From Megaleporinus macrocephalus (lineage: Eukaryota; Chordata; Actinopteri; Characiformes; Anostomidae): DNA of 64,000 nt. Of the stretch, positions 33,736 through 46,394 are shown piece by piece (positions within the stretch are counted from its first letter, which is position 1; every line of letters begins with the position of its first letter). The stretch is from the NCBI GenBank assembly GCA_021613375.1, contig CM038705.1:10005095-10069094 (forward strand), in the 5' to 3' direction. The translations under genes were made by a program, and so were the position numbers. The notes beneath the pieces were generated by a model. The model worked only from the letters and a program-made list of their open reading frames with translations, was not told the DNA's origin and made no database searches.

Positions 33736-35131
33736 AAGTTTAACAGTGAATGAGTCCTCTTTAAGTCTCTCTCAGTTCTTTTCCTGAAGTGGTGATGAAA
33801 GTCTTTTACACACTGTACTGTCATCAATGATATTCAGTAACAGAGCTCTATCGCCTGGACCTGCTAGCGCGCTCTGACGCCACACTACAAGGTCCACTGC
33901 AACACCAGTGTAAATTCTAGAACTTTCCCTGTGTGTCTGTGTCTGTGTGTGTGTGTGTGTGTAAATGTGTGCGTCTGTGTATGTGTGTGAGTATATGTGA
34001 GTTCACATTCAGCCCAGTCTAACTGGACAATATCATATTATTTCTGGTGGCCTGGTCCTGCATTTCAGCACGTTTTAAATGAAACAATGGCTATGATCTG
34101 TTAAGACTTCTACGCCTTAAAACAGTTTACATGTCCAACACTACTCGGATATGACATATAAACCCAATTTAGTTTATTATTTAAAAAAAACCCACGAAAA
34201 ATAGGCCAAATTCCTCTACATGTAGTCCACAACTGTTACTCTGTGATAATATCATATGATTGCACTGCACTACAGATAATAAGATAATAGATTTTCTCTT
34301 GAATTTTTCTGCCTGTACTTTAAAGCAGGACTCAAATAAACAGACTTTGGAACGGCTGAATGATATAAGTTAAAGTTAAATGAGATATTTATCTCAGTGG
34401 ACAAGAGACAGAAAGCAACTATTTGATGTGGCAGCCGATGACAGCCTACTAGTGAAAGGACTTTGTCTGTTTTTAATAATAAATGAAGAATTTTGCTTGG
34501 TTTTTACAGCATACATGAATGGTGTGCATATTTGAATGGTAAGCTGTATGCCTCCTAAAAACTACAACGTTAACTGTAATATTGGGAGAACCGTACTGGA
34601 GTTACAGCCCAATACAAAGTCCCTTATTTAATGGCACTAAAACCAACTGGAGAAACTCATGTAATTATAAATAAAGGTCAATGGTTGCAATTCCTTAGCG
34701 TTTAAGGAATAAAGTCCATTTCCAGTCCAAAGTTTCCATTCTGCTTAGTTTGAAACTGTTTACCTTCATCTTATATGCCATGTGGTTGGGATTTTTGTGC
34801 CTAGGCTACAGAATCTTTTGGTAATCAGGACCTGAACGTAGACAATAGCTCACATAATATTGCTTCCACGTCCTGCTGAGATGCGAGAAACCACTGGCCC
34901 AGTTAGCAAGTCTACGCATTTGTTTACTTAACTCTATAGTCTGGACTGATTGACTGATTCACAAACCCCAAGAACAGAGATGTACTGGTTCTTTGTGGGT
35001 TCTTTGTGGGGTGAACCCAGTTATCTTTTAATCTTGTTCCTAATGTCTTACAATTCATAAGTACAAAATAATCACTTATTAGTGCAGCACAGTGTGTGAA
35101 ATGTTAAATAAAAGTAATTAAATATATATAT

Positions 35132-35155
35132 AGGCTAAGAGGTGCCACCTTTAAA

Positions 35156-35221
<66 letters not shown>

Positions 35222-35238
35222 CTGGCACCTCTAAGCCT
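35132..35238. repeat. Hairpin: 16-bp inverted arms around (TA)n
   Basis: The left arm AGGCTAAGAGGTGCCA (35132-35147) and right arm TGGCACCTCTAAGCCT (35223-35238) are inverted complements with one mismatch. They flank a ~55-bp TA repeat bounded by GTGTATA/TATACAC. Cruciform-prone. Confidence 0.85.
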
Positions 35239-35799
35239 GTTCTAATTTTTCAAATGTCAGGAATAAAAAAAATATTATGACAGTTGTACTGCATATAAAG
35301 CTTGATGTTGGATTCATTTTCATCATTTTATTTCAGCCCAATAAATGTAAATAAATTATAACTTCTTCTTTCATTTTTCTAACTTACAGCCTGTTCATTT
35401 GTTAGTTTGTTAATTTGATAGCTTGTACAGCCATTGCTATTTTAGTATGCTTGCAGAACTATGCAACAATGCAATTGAAGAACTAGGTAAGCTGTATAGC
35501 TAATACGCCAAATTAGCTGCTTTAGGCTTTAATATGTGCATAAAATAAACAAAACAGACTAATACATTGTAAATCACCCTTATTTAAAGAACAATTCATC
35601 ATCAGTTTCATGATCATGACAGGCCTGATCGGTCAAAACTAATTGGCTCCAAAAACTGTACTAGACACACTGTAAATCAACAAATATTGAAAAAGTTATC
35701 AGTCCAATGGGTCTCATTCAATACATAATACACAGTCCTACTATTGACAGCGGTAGCTTATAGGCAGCAGGGTTATGACCTGGGGAATGTTTTTGTGGC

Positions 35800-36235
35800 A
35801 GTCTCTGGGCCCACTCATCCATGTGGAAGACACTCTCAACTGATTTGGGTCTGAATCCATCCTTGCAGATCACATACACCATACATCCTGACTATCTTCT
35901 TTGGGTGGGATCTTCCAGCAAGACAATGAGACGCGTCACACGGCTAGAAATGTCCCATGCTGGTTGGAAGAGTTGAAGAAGACTTCTAAGTACTACCCTG
36001 GAGCCCTAATTCCCCAGACTTGAACCCAACTGAGCACCTGTGGGATCCACTATGGATCCTCCTCCACGTGCCCACTAGCAGCTGTGGGAGTCAGCGGGGC
36101 TCCAGATACCTGGGACAACCTACCTGGACCTTATTGAGTCTCCCAGTCCGTCTAGCTGCTTTCTGTGCTGCACACAGCGGTTACTCTGGATATTAGCTGG
36201 TGGTCATAATAATGTGACCCCCCTGTGTAGTTTAC
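35800..36235 (+). pseudogene. Tc1-like transposase remnant (catalytic part)
   Basis: Plus strand: GGGATCTTCCAGCAAGACAATGAGACGC encodes IFQQDNETRHTARNVPCWLE, carrying the second catalytic Asp. It is followed after a frameshift by CCCCAGACTTGAACCCAACTGAGCACC, the PDLNPxE(H) region with the Glu codon kept. The end is GGATATTAGCTGGTGGTCATAATAATGTGACC. Better preserved than the relative at 20130. Confidence 0.75.
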
Positions 36236-36419
36236 TTTGGGATTTAATGGCATCACCTAAATTATCTAACACAATGATCGGCTGTGTTCAAGGTTCTTGG
36301 ACCTTGTCATGTAAGATAGATATGGACTAGAATTATAAAAATCTTGAATTAAAAGTATCCAGACATCAATAATTCTACTGATAAGAACTGGACACTCTGA
36401 TAAATATGTACATTAGCCT

Positions 36420-36645
36420 ATAAAACCTATGATCCAGTGGAACTATGTTCTATGGAGTAATGAAGCATGATGAGCTCATCATCTAACATCAGTACCTGAC
36501 CAATCCAATCCTTACATCACTATGAGTACAGCTTCCCCACAAGTGTATAAGCTGTTACTGCAGCAAAGTGAGGGAACCGTCTCATGAATAGCTTTGATTT
36601 CAGAAGAAACGCTGGATGAGCAGATGTCTACAACTCTTAGCGTGT
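36420..36645 (+). mobile_element. Tc1-like 3' remnant
   Basis: Matches 750-975: CATCTAACATCAGTACCTGACC, then GCTGTTACTGCAGCAAAG and TTTCAGAAGAAACGCTGGATGAGCAGATGTCTACAA. This is the decayed C-terminal and 3' part of the transposon that gave rise to the satellite at 1-745. Confidence 0.6.
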
Positions 36646-37211
36646 TTGGTCTTTTTGGGTCGTGTGAATCATGTCTGGATTCATCAAGACACCCACAGAA
36701 GCTCACAGAAAGTTATCTGCGTCATCTGAGGCTGCTCACAGCATGACAGTAGAAATATGTGATTTGTCATACTTCTCATCTGCATACTGCAGCCTTTTGA
36801 CTTCTCAGTTTAGCGAAGGGCAACGTCACAATAAATCATTACCAGACTATACGCTGAGCAGGCCCCAGTCTAAACACTCGCCGAACAGACACAACGAACA
36901 GAGGACTTCTTTACAGAGGGGAGGAGCCGAGAAGAGGACGAAAACAGAATTAAAACGGAGAGAAAGTGTTGGAGGTACAGATGGCGCACGGAGACCATGT
37001 GGACGGAGAGACAATGTGACCATGTTAGGAGAGAAGAAAAGGGGGATTTGGGGGGAAAATGGAGAAAGACAAATGCTAGACGAAGAAAGAAGAGGAAAGA
37101 AAGGCATACGAGAACGAGAAAAGAAAATAGTGACAAAGAGATAAAGAGAAGATGGCAGTAAGTTTACCAAACTGATCAGGAAAGTTACTCAATGAAAATT
37201 ATATTCTAGGC

Positions 37212-37984
37212 CAGGGGTGTTTAATTAGAGTCAGTAAGGTCCAGTTAGAGGAGATCTCCTCAGGCCAAGGTCCGGACCATCATCATTTCTAACTTGTGTT
37301 CTGATTCAGTGCCATATCCTGTTTACTGAAGTAGCCTAGTATCAGCATCTTATACCATCAGCTACTGAAACACCAACACATCACACATACCGTTCAGTAT
37401 ATTTCAATATATTTACTGTTTAAATGCTGAACTGAATTAGATATTTATTAACTTCTAATAAATGTTATCTCCTCACTTCAATAAAACAAGAGCTACATAA
37501 TTTAAAAAAACAATGCTTTTGAAAAAAAGTGCATCTTAAAGTGTTTATTTACAGAGAAAGTAAATAAAACAGCGTCTTCTTGTTAACTCAGCTTCACAGA
37601 TTGACGTGTTGGTGGTACAGAGCGGTATTCTTCAAAACTAAACGAGCAGGTTCATTCCAGAACCGTTCCTGATAAACACTCAGTTTTCTCTGTTCACTTT
37701 TCTGTTTTTAGAGCCCCTTATTCTTTCTGACTCGCTTTAGTCTCTGGCAATATGCACAGATCTGATTGGCTGAGGAGCCTTCAGTGATCTTCCAGCGCAC
37801 GCGATTGGTCTGTGAGTTCACTACGCTGTAAAGCCCGTAAGCCCGTATACCATAAAGACAAGAAAAGCTTCACCGCTAAAAATAAACACAGTCAAAATTA
37901 AATAATTCTCAATAGTTTATCAGTTTGGGTCCACATCGGACAACGTCTGGGTCCGGACCGCGGTCCTCCTATTACAGACCTCTG
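37212..37984. mobile_element. hAT non-autonomous element, copy B
   Basis: 773 bp, ends CAGGGGTGTTTAATTAG and CCTATTACAGACCTCTG, flanked by a 7/8 target duplication (TTCTAGGC 37204-37211, TTCTAGGT 37985-37992). The right flank (TTCTAGGTTGTATTGACGAG..., TA repeat, Tc1-like fragment) is the same sequence found inside composite A at 9058-9586, linking the two loci. Confidence 0.85.
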
Positions 37985-38040
37985 TTCTAGGTTGTATTGA
38001 CGAGATTTACATCTACTAATACATCATTGCAAGCGTAAAG

Positions 38041-38041
<1 letters not shown>

Positions 38042-38103
<62 letters not shown>
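38042..38103. repeat. (TA)n microsatellite
   Basis: About 31 TA units between the flank of hAT B and the Tc1-like fragment. Confidence 0.95.
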
Positions 38104-38106
<3 letters not shown>

Positions 38107-38616
38107 TCCATTTATTTCATTTAGAGTTGCATAATTTTTCCCTCCAAGATCTTGTATTGATGATGGGAGATTTGAAGCACTGTGCAAAATCTTCTCCAGC
38201 ACATCCCAAAGATTCTCAATGAAGTTCAGGTCTGGACTCTTTGGTGGACAATCCATGTGTGAAAATGATGAGTTTAAGTCCCATAACCCCTGGCATTGTC
38301 ATCTTGGAATATGCCCTTCGTGCCATCAGGAAGAAAAAAATCCATTGATGGAATAACCTGGTCGTTCGGTATATTCAGGTAGTCAGCTGACCTCATTCTT
38401 TGGGCACATGACATTGCTTAACCTAGACCTGACCAAGTGAAGCAACCCCAGATCACTGACCTGCCTCCACAGGCTTTTACAGCAGGCACTAGGCATGATG
38501 GGTGCATCACTTCACCTGTATCTCTTCTTATCCTGATGTGCACATTACTCTGGAACAGGGTAAATCTAGACTCATCAGACCACATGACCTTCTTTCACTG
38601 CTCCAGAGTCCAATCC
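38104..38616 (-). pseudogene. Tc1-like transposase fragment (copy B)
   Basis: Minus strand: [20 protein letters not shown] encodes the third catalytic residue region (Glu in FIE). Upstream sequence parallels copy A (9138-9586) closely and extends further 5' (CATCAGACCACATGACCTTC, CTCCAGAGTCCAATCC), a typical Tc1 landmark. Internal stops and frameshifts make it inactive. It ends at the start of the 26-bp minisatellite. Confidence 0.8.
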
Positions 38617-39748
38617 TTAGATACACTACAAGTCAAACGTTTTAGATACACTACCAGTCAAACATTTTAGATACACTACAAGTCAAACGTTTTAGATACA
38701 CTACCAGTCAAACGTTTTAGATACACTACAAGTCAAACGTTTTAGTACACTACCAGTCAAACGTTTTAGATACACTACCAGCCAAACGTTTTAGATACAC
38801 TACCAGACAAACGTTTTAGATACACTACCAGCCAAACGTTTTAGATACACTACCAGTCAAACGCTTTAGATACACTACCAGTCAAACGTTTTAGATACAC
38901 TACCAGTCAAACATTTTAGATACACTACCAGTCAAACGTTTTAGATACACTACCAGTCAAACGTTTTAGTACACTACAAGTCAAACGTTTTAGATACACT
39001 ACCAGCCAAACGTTTTAGATACACTACCAGCCAAACGTTTTAGATACACTACCAGTCAAACGTTTTAGATACACTACCAGTCAAACGTTTTAGATGCACT
39101 ACCAGTCAAACGTTTTAGATACACTACCAGTCAAACGTTTTAGATACACTACCAGCCAAACGTTTTAGATACACTACCAGTCAAACGTTTTAGATACACT
39201 ACCAGCCAAACGTTTTAGATACACTACCAGTCAAACGTTTTAGATACACTACCAGCCAAACGTTTTAGTACACTACCAGACAAACGTTTTAGATACACTA
39301 CCAGTCAAACGTTTTAGATACACTACCAGCCAAACGTTTTAGTACACTACCAGTCAAACGTTTTAGATACACTACCAGACAAACGTTTTAGATACACTAC
39401 AAGTCAAACGTTTTAGATACACTACCAGTCAAATGTTTTAGTAACACTACCAGCCAAATGTTTTAGTACACTACCAGTCAAACATTTTAGATACACTACC
39501 AGTCAAACATTTTAGATACACTACCAGTCAAACGTTTTAGATACACTACCAGTCAAACGTTTTAGATCACTACCAGCCAAACGTTTTAGATACACTACCA
39601 GTCAAACGTTTTAGATACACTACCAGCCAAACGTTTTAGATCCCTACCAGTCAAACGCTTTAGATACACTACCAGTCAAATGTTTTAGTAACACTACCAG
39701 CCAAATGTTTTAGTACACTACCAGTCAAACGTTTTAGTACTACTATTG
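38617..39748. repeat. 26-bp minisatellite, ~43 units
   Basis: Tandem array of TTAGATACACTACCAGTCAAACGTTT-type units (written here as TTAGATACACTACCAG plus TCAAACGTTT), 25-27 bp long. Variants at the AGTC/AGCC/AGAC site and one-base-short TTAGTACAC units. TACACTACCAGTCAAACGTTT resembles the terminal inverted repeat of fish Tc1-like transposons (TACACTACCRGTCAAAAGTTT), and the array starts where a Tc1-like remnant ends. No frame is open across it. Confidence 0.95.
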
Positions 39749-40875
39749 TTGTCATATCTTCATCATTTCAGACCTGAATATCTAATGGAGCTATTGTGTG
39801 TTGAATCCGCCGGCACCTCCATAAGATCACACAAAACTATTTTTTGGCAATAATCACAGATAAAAAGTCATATAAGTCACTGTTAAAAAACTGAGGTTAT
39901 AAACCTCGAGAACAGGGAGTGTTGCAGCTAGTACAGCCTGAAACATCCCACCCTGTCACATTTCTCATCCTCCTCAGTGTTATTTGGCACAAACAGAAAT
40001 AAATATGCTTCCTAAGGTGGCACAATCAGCTATTTCTCTTGGTAAAAGCAATACGTTTTCAAAACTGTGGAGGACAGAACAATGTGTTTTTCAGAGAAAG
40101 ACTGAGAAATGAGTTCAGAATAAAGTGGCTACGCAAGCTGTAAGTTCACTTTGTGCACTGAGAGTGCAAAACACGTGTGGGGGCCTGGGCGGCTAATGGT
40201 CGCTACTTGTAGGACAGATACGGAGGCTCTTCGACCCGAAACTGCAAAAGACATGAAAACACAACAGAAAGCACACTTTCCTGGAGCACTTTGTCCATAT
40301 ATGTCACTAAATAAGTCATGAGGCCTCTCTGGGAAACCCTTTCAGCCCTTCCTGCATATACGGTGCCATGAAGAAGCGTTTGCCCTTCAAGGCTTTTTCT
40401 CGAACCGATCAGACACTTGTATGAAAGCCAGTAGCTATATTTTAATGGACCATATTTTTTAAAGAGCTGCATGTAAGAGCCAGCGATGGGCACTCAACTC
40501 GAGTGAGTGACTCGCGACTCGGACTTGAGGCTGATTAAATTAGGACCACAAGCCTTAATGAATAAAACCTTTCATTTCCAAACCAGAGTTGCCGAAGTTA
40601 CAGCTGTAATGCTGTTCTCCTGCAGCTCACAGCGGGGTCGGGTTCAATACGGCCTTTGAAAGAAATCTTCTGTCTGAAGGACACGGCAAAAAAAATTGAA
40701 GTCGTAAACGCAGAAGCCATTTACTTTTTTTGGAGTCTGCTAGCAAGGGCGCTGAAGCTACAGATGGCTTTCCCTCAATAACTTAGCTGGCTTATTGCAC
40801 TACATACTATATTACCCACAGCAGCTAATGCAGCTAAGTGCAATATGTCTTCGCAGTCCAGAGGAAATCTAACTT

Positions 40876-41640
40876 TAGAGGAGAGGCCAAAAACTTACAT
40901 TACTTTTAATGGAAGTCAATGGAACCAAAATGTTTTCCAAGCTATTTCGGAGCACCACCATTGGTCCATTCATCCTAAAATCTTCACACAATGTAAACGG
41001 TAGCTGCTGCGTGTAGAAAAATTAAAATAATTTATTTTATAAAAATAAAAATGGGCACCAGCGACCTCAAAATTAAACACTGATACAGCATTCTAACATT
41101 TCCTCTTATATTTCTGTACATCTGTGTTCACCCTCTATATGAAATGCTCTGTTGGAGCACCTTTGTCTTTAAGCCCCGCCTCCTCAAAACTCCAGTGCGC
41201 TCTGATTAGTCAGCTCGTCCACTCGGTTCAGATTGGTCGAGCACCTGAGCGGCATCCAGCTACAAGTTCTGCCCCCAACACCACAGTGGCTATTCTGATA
41301 ATGCCATCAGTTCCAGTCGAATAAGAGTCCTCCAGTTACCAGTTTAAGTCAGAGTCAGACTCTGAAAGTCAGGTAGGACAAGTTTGATCCACCTTCGCCA
41401 GCTAGACTGAAGCAGGGCGGTTTAGAGCGGTCTTTCTTGTTTTTACTGTTGTAGCTCTCTATGCTTTGTGTACGGGCCTGTCGAGCTTCCGGGTAGGTGG
41501 GTAATAAGGATTGCGTTACGAGACGATGTTGGATTGGTCGACCACCGGAGCGGCATCCTGCTACAAGTTCTGCCCCCCACACCACTGTATAAGCTTTATT
41601 CTTGAGGATACCCGATACCCGATTCAAACTTGGTTTCGGC
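40876..41640 (+). mobile_element. Dispersed composite repeat, truncated copy
   Basis: Begins with the dispersed motif GGAGAGGCCAAAAACTTACATTACTTTTAATGGAAGTCAATGGAACC, then the same interior as 43492-44772 (AAGCCCCGCCTCCTCAAAACTCCAG, GCATCCAGCTACAAGTTCTGCCCCC). The right inverted end is missing. 41560-41700 carries a second, partial internal unit. Confidence 0.6.
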
Positions 41641-42175
41641 AACGGTGCAGTCTTATAGGTCTGCCTCCGTATTTCATCTGGCCCATGTGATCCGTCTGGA
41701 CAAGTCATTGTCTCTTGGGTTTGGGGCTACCTCCCTGGGGGTTCCTGCCATAAACGACGATAATCACTGAACCATAAACTTCTCGCAACCTTTGTAGCAT
41801 TCAGCGTGCCCCTCTGTAGCAACCAGGTTTTAACGGACGCCATAGTATATAAGAAATATTCACTACAGAGGTAACGAATGGGTATCTGGGTAACTGTGAG
41901 GAAGCAACACAAACAGTCTTTAACGTAAGGCTGGAGCTGGAGGCATACTCTTTTAGGTTGTGGCACTGGTGCAACACTGGATGCTGATAAGAACTCATTA
42001 CTACCTAAGGTTGTTTTCTTTAGTGAGCGATGTGCTAACATATATTAGAAACTAATAGGTACACTGTTTCTAGACCTAGCCGTCCAGCTGAAAATGTCAA
42101 CAACATTGCTAAGATCTCAGAATTTAGTAGAAGTAATCAGTTCTGATGAACAGGACATCCTGTAGGTGGTTCAAT

Positions 42176-43076
42176 TAGAGATGGTATGTATCGGTATCGG
42201 CCGATTTTTAATCAAAATAAGTGATTTAATCAAAATATTCTGTATTTCCAGCTAGCGTTTAATCCAGGAAGAGGAGTTCTCCTTAAAACCCCCTCCGGCC
42301 AGCTCCCTTTAATTTCTCTCTGAACCACTAGGTGGAAATACATACTGTGTTATTTTTGACAGACTGACTAAAGCAGCGGCCTCGCAAGAACAGTTTGTTG
42401 CGTTCACGGCATGCGCTGATAGAAAACATTGTCCGACTGGCAGTCGTTTACCATATGTGACAGATATATCCTGGACGTTTTTAAAATTAGTAAAATCAAC
42501 GTGTCTCGTGGGAGAACTAAGACAAAGACATTTAACACTACTAATCTAATACGGCACTTAAGAGAACACCACGCCGCTGAATACAGTGAGTATCAGCAAA
42601 CAGCAGAGCTAGCACACACAGCTAACACAAAACAAATAACCCAGAACACCATACAGACCAGATCTGACCGGTACGAACAGAACAGCAGCAACAATTCAAG
42701 ATCTACATTTAATGACTGTAGTTTTTTCTTTATAATAACAGAGTCTGCGTTTAATGACTGCAGTTTTTACTGCATTTATTTAATTAGCTTTTTTAGTTTT
42801 AAATTAAGGGTCTAAATGTAATAATTGCAGTATTGGGGATATTAGTTTGATGTACTTTGTTTATTTACTGTTAATTTTGTTTAAAATATTATACTGTTTC
42901 TTATGAGCTCATTAAAAATGATATTAAACCAGTTTAGACCATGTTTCATGACTTGCTTGCGCTAATAACTACATGTAGCACTGCCATGGCATATAGCCCC
43001 GCCCTCGATTGGTATCGGCGATCGTCCTGAAAGGTGATCCGAATTGGCCTCAAAAACGCTGATTGGTCCATCTCTA
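42176..43076 (+). mobile_element. BED-type hAT relative, copy 3
   Basis: 901 bp with ends TAGAGATGG and CCATCTCTA, flanked by a 7/8 target duplication (GGTTCAAT 42168-42175, GGTTCATT 43077-43084). It retains the longest open stretch of the three copies (42429-42815). Confidence 0.85.
42429..42815 (+). pseudogene. hAT transposase BED-finger fragment
   Basis: Open stretch reading VSRGRTKTKTFNTTNLIRHL and REHHAAEYSEY, the second half of a BED zinc finger (His-x4-His type spacing) as found at the N-terminus of hAT transposases. The expected Cys pair just before it is not present in this copy, and no catalytic domain follows within the element. A deleted, non-autonomous derivative. Confidence 0.65.
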
Positions 43077-43491
43077 GGTTCATTGGCAGCAACCAATTAA
43101 TAAAAGTCTACTGAAGCTGTTAAGTATTATACTGAGTAATGAAAAGGTCAAACACAGTGAGATAAGTAACCAGCAAGATCTGAGGTATAACAGTAATGTG
43201 GGCTCACTCACTGACAAGCAACATGTCACTGTTCCTCTTTATATTTACATTTATGTGTTAGAACTATAAATAGGTATGGATATCAAGAGCCAGTACTAAA
43301 CTGGTGGCGGTTGCTGACTGGGCATTACTGAAATATTGATAAGCCCCTGGTGCTGCAGTCTGTGTTTGTGTAATATGTTACACCTTGCCTCAAGCGTTCA
43401 CGGCTGAAAGGGCAAAACGTTCAAAGGTGTGGGCTCACTTTGCTAAATGGAATGAAAATGCAGCTCAACCGCATCCACAACAGTAGCTTTA

Positions 43492-44772
43492 CAGGAGAGG
43501 ACGAAAACTGTCTTTACTTTAAATGCAGGTCAATGGAACCAGAATATTTACCAAGCTATTTTGGAGCACTTCCATTGGTCCATTCATCCTGAACTTTTCA
43601 CACAATGTAAACAGCAGCTGCTGCGTGTAGAAAAATAAATATCACCAAAAATGGAGATACACGTTCTTCTTTAGCAGCAGCGACCTCAAAATTAAACACT
43701 GATACAGCATTCTAACATTTCCTCTTATATTTCTGTACGTCTGTGTTCACCTTCTATATGAAATGCTCTGCTGGAGCTCCTGTGTCTTTAAGCCCCGCCT
43801 CCTCAAAACTCCAGTGCGCTCTGATTAGTCAGCTCATCCACCAGAGCGGCATCCAGCTACAAGTTCTGCCCCCAACACCACAGTGGCTATACTAATAATA
43901 GCATCAGTTCCAGTCCTCCAGTTACCAGTGTAAGTCAGAGTCTGACTCTGAAAGTCAGGTAGAACAAGTTTGATCCACTTTCGCAAGCTAATCTGTAGCA
44001 GGACGGGCCTAGAGCGGTCAGGTTTTTTTTTTTTTTTTTTACTGTTGTAGCTCTCTATGCTTTGTGTAAGGACCTGACAAGCTTCCCGGTAGGCGGGTAA
44101 TAAGGACTGTGTTATGAGATGATGTCGAATTGGTCGACCACAGCATCCTGCTACAAGTTCTGCCCCCTCACACCACTGTGGTTATTCTGATAATGGCATC
44201 AATGGAGTCCTGCAGTTACCAGTTTAAGTCAGAGTCTGACTCTGAAAGTCAGGTAGAACACGTTTGATCCACCTTTGCAAGCTAGACTGGAGCAGGGCAG
44301 TTTAGAGCTGTCAGGTTTTTTTGTTTTTACTGTTTTAGCTCTATATGCTTTGTGTAAGGACCTGACAAGCTTCCCGGTAGGCGGGTAATAAGGACTGTGT
44401 TACGAGATGATGTCGAATTGGTTGACCACCAGAGTGGCATCCTGCTACAAGTTCTGCCCCCTCACACCACTGTATAAGCTTTTTTTCATTGTTTTAGCTC
44501 TCTATACTTTGTGTGAGGGCCTGTTTAGCTTCTCGGTGGGCGGGTAATAAGGACTGTGTTACGAGATGATGTCACCCTGTAACAAAAAAAATGTCCATTT
44601 TGTGTCGATTTTCATTTTTCTATATTATTTGAACACCACAGCTGTGCTAATCGTCCTTAGAACCTTTCCTGATGAATGGACCAACAGAAGTGCTCCAAAA
44701 TCACTGTGCGAAAAATTCTGGTTCCATTGACTTCCATTGAAAGTAAGGAACATTTCTGGCCTCTCCTGTAAA
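43492..44772. mobile_element. Expanded inverted-repeat element with internal tandem units
   Basis: The left end AGGAGAGGACGAAAACTGTCTTTAC...CAATGGAACCAGAAT and the right end ATTCTGGTTCCATTGACTTCCATTGAAAGTAAGGAAC...CCTCTCCTG are inverted complements over roughly 150 bp. Between them a ~290-bp unit (CTCTGAAAGTCAGGTAGAACA at about 43953 and 44244, CGGTAGGCGGGTAATAAGGAC repeated) is amplified two to three times. Short solo versions of the ends occur at 48775, 52796 and 63563. Confidence 0.6.
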
Positions 44773-46110
44773 GTTGCTTTTCTTATCCATAAAATAACTT
44801 TTACATAACACTCAGAGAAAAGACATATATGGACGCAAGTAAAAACTAACTAATGCAGTTACGTGAGATGTTTAAGCTAAGCTGCTCGGCCCCCTGGTTT
44901 AGGACTGGCTTCATAAGCACTGCTGGAGCAGAAGGTTTCTGCGTACACTCCAATGAAATGAGAAACATGGAGTGGACACTTTTTCTTTTAATACTTTCAC
45001 CCCAGCCACCTCACCGAAGCTGGCAAGCATTTATACAGCATACATAAAATCTTCATCTAAGAGAGGCCTCAACGTTTTCATAGCCCAGGGCCTCGGGAAG
45101 GCTTAATCCGGTCCTGCTGACATCTTCAGCACTCAGCAGGAGTAACGTTTCTGTCAGGACTGGCGAGTATACCAGCTTCTGAAGGGAACCCAACTTTGTC
45201 GCTGTACTTTCTCACTGTTGGGCGTCCTTGTCGCATTAAAAACAAAAACAAAAAACAAAAAAAACCACATTTCACGCATCTGTTAATTACTTGTGCTGCC
45301 AGAGCTACTGTGTCATAGGAAAGCATCCCAGACTTTCTTTATTTGGACAATAAAGCTCCGACTGTCCGCTCAAAGCTGCTGGAGCTGGAAGAAAGTCATG
45401 CTATCAATAGGCTCTCACATCAGCATGGCAGGCGCCGCTTTGGGCTGTGAGGTTCTGTCTTCTGTCACTGACGACTGGCGTAAAGAAAGGAGGCCGTTTG
45501 TTCCACAGCGTATTAAAGACCTCTGTCGTCTTTGAGACCAAAAGAGCAAAGAGGGTCCAACAGGCCAAAGAACCGCAAGCGCGGACCACAGCAGTCCAAC
45601 AGAGCATGGAGGCACACGGTGATGCATCAACCAAACACATCAGCTGAATTCTGTATTAAGCAGTAGTGAACCGTGACCCTCGGCTGATCGCTATTGGCTG
45701 ATGGCACCTGCAACGGTGTCCTCCTCTGTAGCGGTGGTGTTAGCTTTGGCTTCCATCGTGACTCAGCAAACTAGCTAACTGTTTCTCCAGCTAGCGTGTC
45801 GCCACAGTGGGCGGAAATGATCATACAGTTAAGCCCACCCACTTAGAGGGAAGATGATTGGTCAATTTTACTGTCATCTGAATTATAACTGCCTGGCCCC
45901 CTCTGTACATGAACAGCGAGACCACCAATCACCAACATTCTGCGGAGGCGTCACAGTCCTTATAGGGGGAGACACAGGCTCACAGGCTTCCACTTAACCC
46001 CTCACACTCCAACACAGATTAAATTGACACGTTTGAATAATTTATTTGTCTATATTTTTGTAATTGTTTAGATGTTGATTGTCAAACTGTAAGTAAATTA
46101 AAAAAAAAAA

Positions 46111-46128
46111 ATATATATATATATATAT
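46111..46128. repeat. Short (TA)n microsatellite
   Basis: TA run after an A run, followed by a short TG repeat (46130-46140). Confidence 0.9.
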
Positions 46129-46394
46129 CTGTGTGTGTGTTTTAAGAATGTTTTAGGCCCTCTGAGAGGGCGTAGAGGGCCATGACGGTTCCCCACTGGT
46201 ATTAGGGTTATTACAAATCACAGTGCTGTTTATGTCATATATTTCAAAGGCTAATTAATTAATTAATTGGCAATAAACTTTCCCTAAAAGAGGGAACCTA
46301 TAATGACTGTTAGTGGCAAACCTGCAGATGAGAGAAATGTAAACATCGTAACTGTTGTATGCGTCCTTGGCTGTTTAACACTAACTAACATTAA

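Noticed and set aside
33386..33827. Ser/Leu-rich and Arg/Glu-rich ORFs on both strands
   Set aside because: Low-complexity TC/GA repeat with no exon signals.
38617..39748. CRISPR-like regular array
   Set aside because: No distinct spacers: whole 26-bp units are repeated head to tail in a eukaryotic genome, so it is a minisatellite.
40203..40493. 96-codon minus ORF
   Set aside because: No known domain, no exon-type splice sites in agreement, and no neighbouring exons.
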